NCBI GenBank assembly: GCA_947628975.1
Contig: CANRBW010000056.1
Coordinates: 1 to 8,969, forward strand
DNA length: 8,969 nt
DNA from: an uncultured Oscillospiraceae bacterium
Lineage (GTDB): Bacteria; Bacillota; Clostridia; Oscillospirales; Oscillospiraceae
Reading direction: 5' to 3'
Shown here: piece by piece, positions 5,474 through 8,969 of the stretch
How positions within the stretch are numbered: the first letter of the stretch is position 1
Layout: each line of letters starts with the position of its first letter
The notes under the pieces: model-generated
Databases searched by the model: none
What the model was told of the DNA's origin: nothing
The model's input: the letters and a program-made list of their open reading frames with translations, nothing else
Translations under genes and position numbers: made by a program

Positions 5474-6211
5474 TCACTCGCTCACCACGGGGGCCTCGGC
5501 GGGGGCGGCCTCCGGGGCGGGAGCGTCGGCGCCCTGCTTGCCCTCCTGGATGGCGTTGGCCATGACCGAGGAGATGAGCTTGATGGCGCGGATAGCGTCG
5601 TCGTTGCCGGGGATGACGTAGTCGATCTCGTCGGGGTCACAGTTGGTGTCCACAATGGCCACCACCGGGATGTGGAGCTTCCGGGCCTCGTTGATGGCGT
5701 TGCGCTCCTTCCGGGGGTCCACCACGAACAGCGCGCCGGGGAGCTTGCGCATCTCGGTGACGCCGCCCAGGTACTTCTCCAGCTTGGCGATCTCGCCCAG
5801 GTGGTGCATGACCTCCTTCTTGGGGAGCATATCGAAGGTGCCGTCCTCCTGCATCTTCTTGAGCTGGGCCAGACGGTCCACCCGGCCCCGCATGGTCTTG
5901 AAGTTGGTGAGCATCCCGCCCAGCCACCGCGCGTTGACGAAGTACATCCCGCAGCGCTGGGCCTCCTCCTTGATGGCCTCCTGGGCCTGCTTCTTGGTGC
6001 CCACGAAGAGCAGGGACTGGCCCTCCTCGCTGAGCTGACGCACGAAGGCGTAAGCCTCCTCCAGCTTCTTCACCGTCTTTTGCAGGTCGATGATGTAGAT
6101 GCCGTTGCGCTCGGTGTAGATGTAGCTGGCCATCTTGGGGTTCCAGCGGCGGGTCTGGTGCCCGAAGTGGACGCCCGCCTCCAGAAGCTGCTTCATTGAT
6201 ACGACTGCCAT
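5474..6211 (-). CDS. rpsB: 30S ribosomal protein S2
   Basis: S2 binds late to the 30S subunit near the head-body junction and is needed for S1 binding and mRNA docking in many bacteria. The protein has 245 residues. The N-terminus MAVVSMKQLLEAGVHFGHQ is typical, followed by RRWNPKMASYIYTERNG. The second family signature, IPVVAIVDTNCDPDEIDYVI, is at about 181-200, followed by PGNDDAIRAI. The C-terminus carries an Ala/Pro/Glu-rich tail (about 225-245), common in Clostridia and probably disordered. The frame stays open upstream to 6343, but ATG 6211 is the right start: an AGGAGGAG SD (6217-6224) sits five bases before it, and the extra 44 residues match no S2. It is the first gene of the rpsB-tsf operon. 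Confidence 0.97.
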   Translation of the reverse strand: MAVVSMKQLLEAGVHFGHQTRRWNPKMASYIYTERNGIYIIDLQKTVKKLEEAYAFVRQLSEEGQSLLFVGTKKQAQEAIKEEAQRCGMYFVNARWLGGMLTNFKTMRGRVDRLAQLKKMQEDGTFDMLPKKEVMHHLGEIAKLEKYLGGVTEMRKLPGALFVVDPRKERNAINEARKLHIPVVAIVDTNCDPDEIDYVIPGNDDAIRAIKLISSVMANAIQEGKQGADAPAPEAAPAEAPVVSE

Positions 6212-6257
6212 GGTTTCTCCTCCTAAAATTTGTTTTTTGCCGCCGCCCAGGTCATCT

Positions 6258-6297
6258 GACCGGCCCATTTTCCCGGCGGGAAAACACCGGACCGGCC
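6258..6297 (-). other. Strong hairpin in the rpsB mRNA leader
   Basis: On the minus strand, GGCCGGTCC (6297-6289) pairs with GGGCCGGTC (6266-6258), with two G-U pairs. Inside it TTTTCCC (6284-6278 complement) pairs with GGGAAAA (6274-6268 complement) around a GCC loop. A 4-versus-1-base internal loop separates the two helices. No T tract follows, so it is not an intrinsic terminator. It lies within the predicted leader, 46 bases before the start codon, and may serve S2 autoregulation or mRNA stability. Confidence 0.55.
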
Positions 6298-6333
6298 ATC
6301 CCAAGGGCGTGTGTACTTCGCACAGGCTGAAAT

Positions 6334-6362
6334 AGTTTACCACGCCGGGGAGAAAATAGCAA
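6334..6362 (-). promoter_or_regulatory. Candidate sigma-A promoter for rpsB-tsf
   Basis: On the minus strand TTGCTA (6362-6357; 4/6 match) is followed after 17 bases by TAAACT (6339-6334; 4/6), with an extended -10 TG one base before it (TGGTAAACT). A T-rich run lies between the elements. It gives a leader of about 115 nt. The hexamers are weak individually, but spacing and the extended -10 support it. Confidence 0.55.
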
Positions 6363-6403
6363 GACTTTTTTTGAATTTTCCCCCTGGCCTCCCATCCCGT
6401 CCC

Positions 6404-6431
6404 GACCCTGGCCCCCTAGAGGGCCAGGGTC
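6404..6431 (-). terminator. Hairpin over the ypeB stop codon, possible weak terminator
   Basis: An 11-bp perfect inverted repeat (GACCCTGGCCC at 6404-6414, complement at 6421-6431) has a 6-base loop that contains the ypeB TAG stop codon (6416-6418). No T tract follows on the minus strand, so it is at best a weak or Rho-assisted terminator, or a 3'-end stabilising stem. Confidence 0.4.
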
Positions 6432-7765
6432 CCGGTCTCGTCCTCCAGAAGGAGGAGGATGTTCTGCTGAAGGCCGGTCTGGGCGTTGACGTAGATGAGG
6501 ACGTGGCGGTTGTCCGCCGCCTGGCACTTGAACTCCCAGGTCAGCACCTCTCCGGTCCCTCCGGCGGTGGGGATCAGGGCCTTTTGGACCGCCAGGATGG
6601 ATAGATTCTGGGGCACCGCCTGCCGGGCCTGGGCCTCGTCCACGGCGGGAGCGGGGAAGGAGCGGTCTTGGTGGCGGCTCAGATACCCGTGGGCCTCGAA
6701 GCCCAGCAGCTGCCCGTTGTCCAGCGCCAGGGTGAGCTTCACCAGGTCCGGGTAGCAGTACGCCTCCCCCACCACCGGGGCGAAGTGGAGCACCAGCGTC
6801 CCCTCCCGCTGGATGTGGTAGCTGGGCTCCATCCGGGCAAAGCCCCAGTTGGCCAGATAGTTCCGGGCCAGCTCCACCGCCCGGTCCGCCGTCAGGACCG
6901 GCTGGCCCGTCCCCCGGTCCAGGAAGTAGGCCAACACCTGACCCCCCTGCCGGGTGACCTGGATATACCCCTCCGCCCCGTCCTGGTCCAGGGTGAAGGA
7001 CCAGGTGGGCAGGACCCCCTCCCCGCTCCCGGCGGGGGTCAGGGCGGCGGGGGAGAGGTGGAGGAAGTCTGCCGCGGCCTGCCTGGCCTCCTCCCGGGTG
7101 ACCTGGCCCAGCCCGGCCAGGGCCTTGGGCTGGGCGTCCACCAGGTGCTGGGAGAAGGGCCCGTCGTAGACCAGCCCCGGCATCTCAGGGAAGTCGGCCT
7201 CCACGTCCTGGAAGGCGGTCCCGCCCTCCGGGGCGGGGCCGGACAGCCCGCCCCGGGCCAGAGTCGCCTCCGCCCGCTCCACCTGGGGCAGGTCCATGGC
7301 CCCGGCCTCCAGGTCGGCCTGGAGGGCGATCAGGGAGGCGTTCAACTCCCGGGAGATGGCGGCCAGGGCGGCCAGCCGCTCCGCCGCGCCGCCGTCCCCG
7401 TCCCCGTCCCGGCACAGGGCGGCGGCGTAGTCCCCGGTCTTGGCCAGGAAGGCGGCGGTCCGCTCCAGGTCCCGCCCGGCGTAGGGCAGCTCCCCCAGGG
7501 CGGCCTGGGCCGCCGCGGCCTTGGCGCCGATCTGTTGGCAGAGGCCGCGCCACAGCGGCCCCGGCGTGGCGTAGACCGACTTTTGCAGCGCCGCGTCCAG
7601 CTCCCCCACGGCGGTGGTCAGCTCGGAAAAGGCGTGGTAATAGGTATTGGTCAGCTGTCGCCGGTATCGCCCGGCCTCCGTCTGGCCCTGGACGGCGAAG
7701 CCCGCCGCCACCACCAGGGCGGCCGCCGTGAAGACCACCCCGGCCCGCCTGAGCCGCTCCCTCAT
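6416..7765 (-). CDS. ypeB: Spore germination protein YpeB
   Basis: In Bacillus, YpeB is an inner-spore-membrane protein that is mutually dependent with the cortex-lytic enzyme SleB, holding and stabilising it until germination. The protein has 449 residues, close to the family length. A basic start and single membrane segment (about 9-25) are followed by a helical N-terminal region containing YYHAFSEL and GDYAAALCRDG. The family landmark YDGPFSQHL is at about 200-208. Three PepSY-like repeats then span about 222-290, 293-365 and 376-445. ATG 7765 is chosen because GGAGGG (7774-7779) sits eight bases upstream; an in-frame TTG at 7768 has poorer spacing. ATG 7773 opens only a two-codon frame. 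No sleB gene is adjacent, unlike the Bacillus sleB-ypeB pair. An acidic DGDGDGG stretch near 121-127 is an oddity. Confidence 0.92.
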   Translation of the reverse strand: MRERLRRAGVVFTAAALVVAAGFAVQGQTEAGRYRRQLTNTYYHAFSELTTAVGELDAALQKSVYATPGPLWRGLCQQIGAKAAAAQAALGELPYAGRDLERTAAFLAKTGDYAAALCRDGDGDGGAAERLAALAAISRELNASLIALQADLEAGAMDLPQVERAEATLARGGLSGPAPEGGTAFQDVEADFPEMPGLVYDGPFSQHLVDAQPKALAGLGQVTREEARQAAADFLHLSPAALTPAGSGEGVLPTWSFTLDQDGAEGYIQVTRQGGQVLAYFLDRGTGQPVLTADRAVELARNYLANWGFARMEPSYHIQREGTLVLHFAPVVGEAYCYPDLVKLTLALDNGQLLGFEAHGYLSRHQDRSFPAPAVDEAQARQAVPQNLSILAVQKALIPTAGGTGEVLTWEFKCQAADNRHVLIYVNAQTGLQQNILLLLEDETGTLAL

Positions 7766-7785
7766 CAAAACATCCCTCCCCCGCC

Positions 7786-7814
7786 TAGTTTGGCAAGGGG
7801 AGGGAGCTTTATGC
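7786..7814 (-). promoter_or_regulatory. Candidate forespore (sigma-G) promoter for ypeB
   Basis: On the minus strand GCATA (7814-7810) is followed after 17 bases by CAAACTA (7792-7786). This resembles the B. subtilis sigma-G pattern GHATR-N17/18-CATNNTA with one mismatch in the -10. In Bacillus the ypeB operon is under sigma-G. The predicted start (about 7780) leaves only the SD before the start codon, so the leader is very short. Confidence 0.6.
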
Positions 7815-7842
7815 GCAAATTAACAGGGTAGGGAGGAGCTTT
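7795..7842. repeat. Two imperfect direct repeats flanking the ypeB -35 region
   Basis: AAGGGGAGGGAGCTTT (7795-7810) and AGGGTAGGGAGGAGCTTT (7825-7842) share GGG-(A/T)-AGGGAG and end in GAGCTTT. They are 29-32 bases apart. The left copy fills the spacer of the candidate sigma-G promoter and the right one lies just upstream of it, so they could be a paired binding site or chance purine-rich similarity. Confidence 0.4.
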
Positions 7843-7915
7843 GCGGCGCGCTTCTCCGCCAGCCGCGCCGCACGTTCGGGGCAGGAAAGAGGTCGCGAAA
7901 CGGCCAACCTTCGGC

Positions 7916-7948
7916 AAAAATAGAGCGCCTGTCCCGCGACAGGCGCTC
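7916..7948 (-). terminator. Rho-independent terminator after gltX
   Basis: A perfect 11-bp stem (GAGCGCCTGTC at 7923-7933, complement at 7938-7948) with a 4-base loop is followed on the minus strand by TATTTTT (7922-7916). It begins 13 bases after the gltX stop. It isolates gltX from ypeB, so ypeB needs its own promoter. Confidence 0.92.
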
Positions 7949-7961
7949 CGTCGGTCTCCCC

Positions 7962-8969
7962 TTATCCCGCCAGCTTGGCGATCCCGGCCCGCAGGCGGCG
8001 CAGGGTCTCCTCCCGGCCCAGGATGTGGGCCAGCTCCACCGCCCCGCCGGGGGTCACCGCCTTGCCGGAGAGGGCGGTGCGCACCGGCCACAGGATCCGG
8101 CCGTTTTTCAGCTCGTGGGCCTCGGCCAGGGCGATGAGGCAGTCGTGGATGGCGTCATAGCTCCACTGGCCCAGCCCCTCCAGCGCCGGGACGGCCCACT
8201 CCAGCGCCTCCAGGGAGTTGGCCTGGTCGGTCTTCATCTTCTTGTGGCAGTAGAGCTCGCTGGAATACTCCGGCACCGCGTCGAAGAAGTCCACCTGGGG
8301 GGCGATGTCCAACAGCGTGTCGCACCGGCCCTGCACCAGCGGCGCCACCAGCTTCAGGTCGACGCCGGGGGCGTGGACGGCCTCCTTCAGATAGGGCTCG
8401 GCCAGGGGGTAGAACGCCTCCGGTGCCAGGGCCCGGAGGTAGTGGGCGTTGAAGTACCGGAGCTTTTCCAAATCGAAGATGGCGGGGGACTTGGAGATGC
8501 CGTGGAGGTCAAAGATCCGGACCAGCTCCTCCAGGGTGAAAAACTCCGTCTCGGCGTACTCCCCCCGGGGGCTCCAGCCCAGCAGGGCCACATAGTTCAC
8601 CACCGCCTGGGAGAGGAAGCCCATGGCCAGCAGGTCCTCGTAGGAGGGGTCCCCGTGGCGCTTGGACATCTTGTTCTGGGCGTCCCGCATCACGGGGGAA
8701 CAGTGGACATAGGTAGGCACCGTCCAGCCGAAGGCCCGGTAGAGCAGGTCATATTTGGGGGCGGAGGAGAGGTACTCGCTCCCCCGGACCACATGGGTGA
8801 TGCCCATGAGGTGGTCGTCGATAACGTTGGCGAAGTTATAGGTGGGCAGGCCGTCCCGCTTGAGCAGGACCTGGTCGTCCAGGTCGGCGTTGTCCACGGT
8901 GATGTCGCCGTAGATGGCGTCGGAGAAGGTGGTCTGCCCGGCGGGGATCTTCTGGCGGATGACGTAGGG
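7962..8969 (-). CDS. gltX: Glutamyl-tRNA synthetase, C-terminal part (5' end outside window)
   Basis: This class I aminoacyl-tRNA synthetase charges tRNA-Glu (and tRNA-Gln in species using the transamidation route). The frame is open to the right edge and gives 335 residues, roughly the last two thirds of a usual 480-500 residue enzyme. The N-terminal HIGH-motif region is missing. Visible parts are the GluRS block GLPTYNFANVIDDHLMGITHVVRGSEYL, which sits in the catalytic half, then the class I KMSKS-type loop written NKMSKRHGD, then GFLSQAVVNYVALLGWSPRGE. The rest is the all-helical anticodon-binding domain, with GRILWPVRTALSGKAVTPG near the end. The first in-window start-like codon (8897) lies inside the catalytic domain and is not the true start. 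A terminator follows the stop. Whether it is discriminating toward tRNA-Gln cannot be judged here. Confidence 0.96.
   Translation of the reverse strand, partial: PYVIRQKIPAGQTTFSDAIYGDITVDNADLDDQVLLKRDGLPTYNFANVIDDHLMGITHVVRGSEYLSSAPKYDLLYRAFGWTVPTYVHCSPVMRDAQNKMSKRHGDPSYEDLLAMGFLSQAVVNYVALLGWSPRGEYAETEFFTLEELVRIFDLHGISKSPAIFDLEKLRYFNAHYLRALAPEAFYPLAEPYLKEAVHAPGVDLKLVAPLVQGRCDTLLDIAPQVDFFDAVPEYSSELYCHKKMKTDQANSLEALEWAVPALEGLGQWSYDAIHDCLIALAEAHELKNGRILWPVRTALSGKAVTPGGAVELAHILGREETLRRLRAGIAKLAG

Noticed and set aside
4270..5565. 431-codon + strand frame opposite tsf
   Set aside because: It is rich in Leu, Gly, His and Asp, as expected of the reverse of a GC-rich gene, and crosses a bidirectional terminator; tsf is certain.
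6668..7831. 387-codon + strand frame opposite ypeB
   Set aside because: The product is low-complexity Gly/Gln/Pro/Leu; ypeB with its landmark motifs occupies the other strand.
7811..7831. Six-codon + strand mini-frame (MRKLTG) with a purine-rich upstream stretch
   Set aside because: Too short to support. The SD-like bases are part of the repeat in the ypeB promoter region, and no downstream + strand gene exists.

Overview
The window is GC-rich bacterial chromosome with tightly packed, GC-biased codons, good Shine-Dalgarno (SD) sequences and sigma-A-type promoters. Two points suggest a spore-forming, GC-rich Clostridia member, perhaps of the Oscillospiraceae/Flavonifractor kind. One is a YpeB-type spore germination protein with a plausible forespore (sigma-G) promoter. 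The other is the low-GC-Gram-positive style plsX-acpP-rnc cluster. The taxonomic placement is inference; no rRNA or marker search was possible.

Layout, left to right. A 28-codon tail of an unidentified gene (1-88, +) is followed by plsX, acpP and rnc on the + strand. These cover phospholipid and fatty-acid synthesis plus RNA processing. acpP has its own near-consensus promoter after plsX and a strong terminator before rnc. rnc converges on a minus-strand membrane-anchored, permuted NlpC/P60-like cysteine hydrolase (2292-3224), with a long hairpin between them.

Next comes a 353-bp divergent intergenic region (3225-3577). It holds degenerate 23-nt tandem repeats, a small palindrome, a strong promoter and a potentially structured leader. 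That promoter drives a two-gene + strand cassette: a small tail-anchored membrane protein, then a double-CxxC protein. Both are unnamed and less GC-rich than their surroundings. This is the only accessory-looking part of the window.

The rest is on the minus strand: the rpsB-tsf operon (promoter, structured leader, Rho-independent terminator), then ypeB with a candidate sigma-G promoter, then the 3' two-thirds of gltX, which runs off the right edge. The housekeeping genes form three logical units: envelope lipid synthesis (plsX, acpP), translation (rpsB, tsf, gltX) and RNA processing (rnc). ypeB adds the sporulation/germination signal. The sequence shows no mobile element, CRISPR array, tRNA or rRNA.
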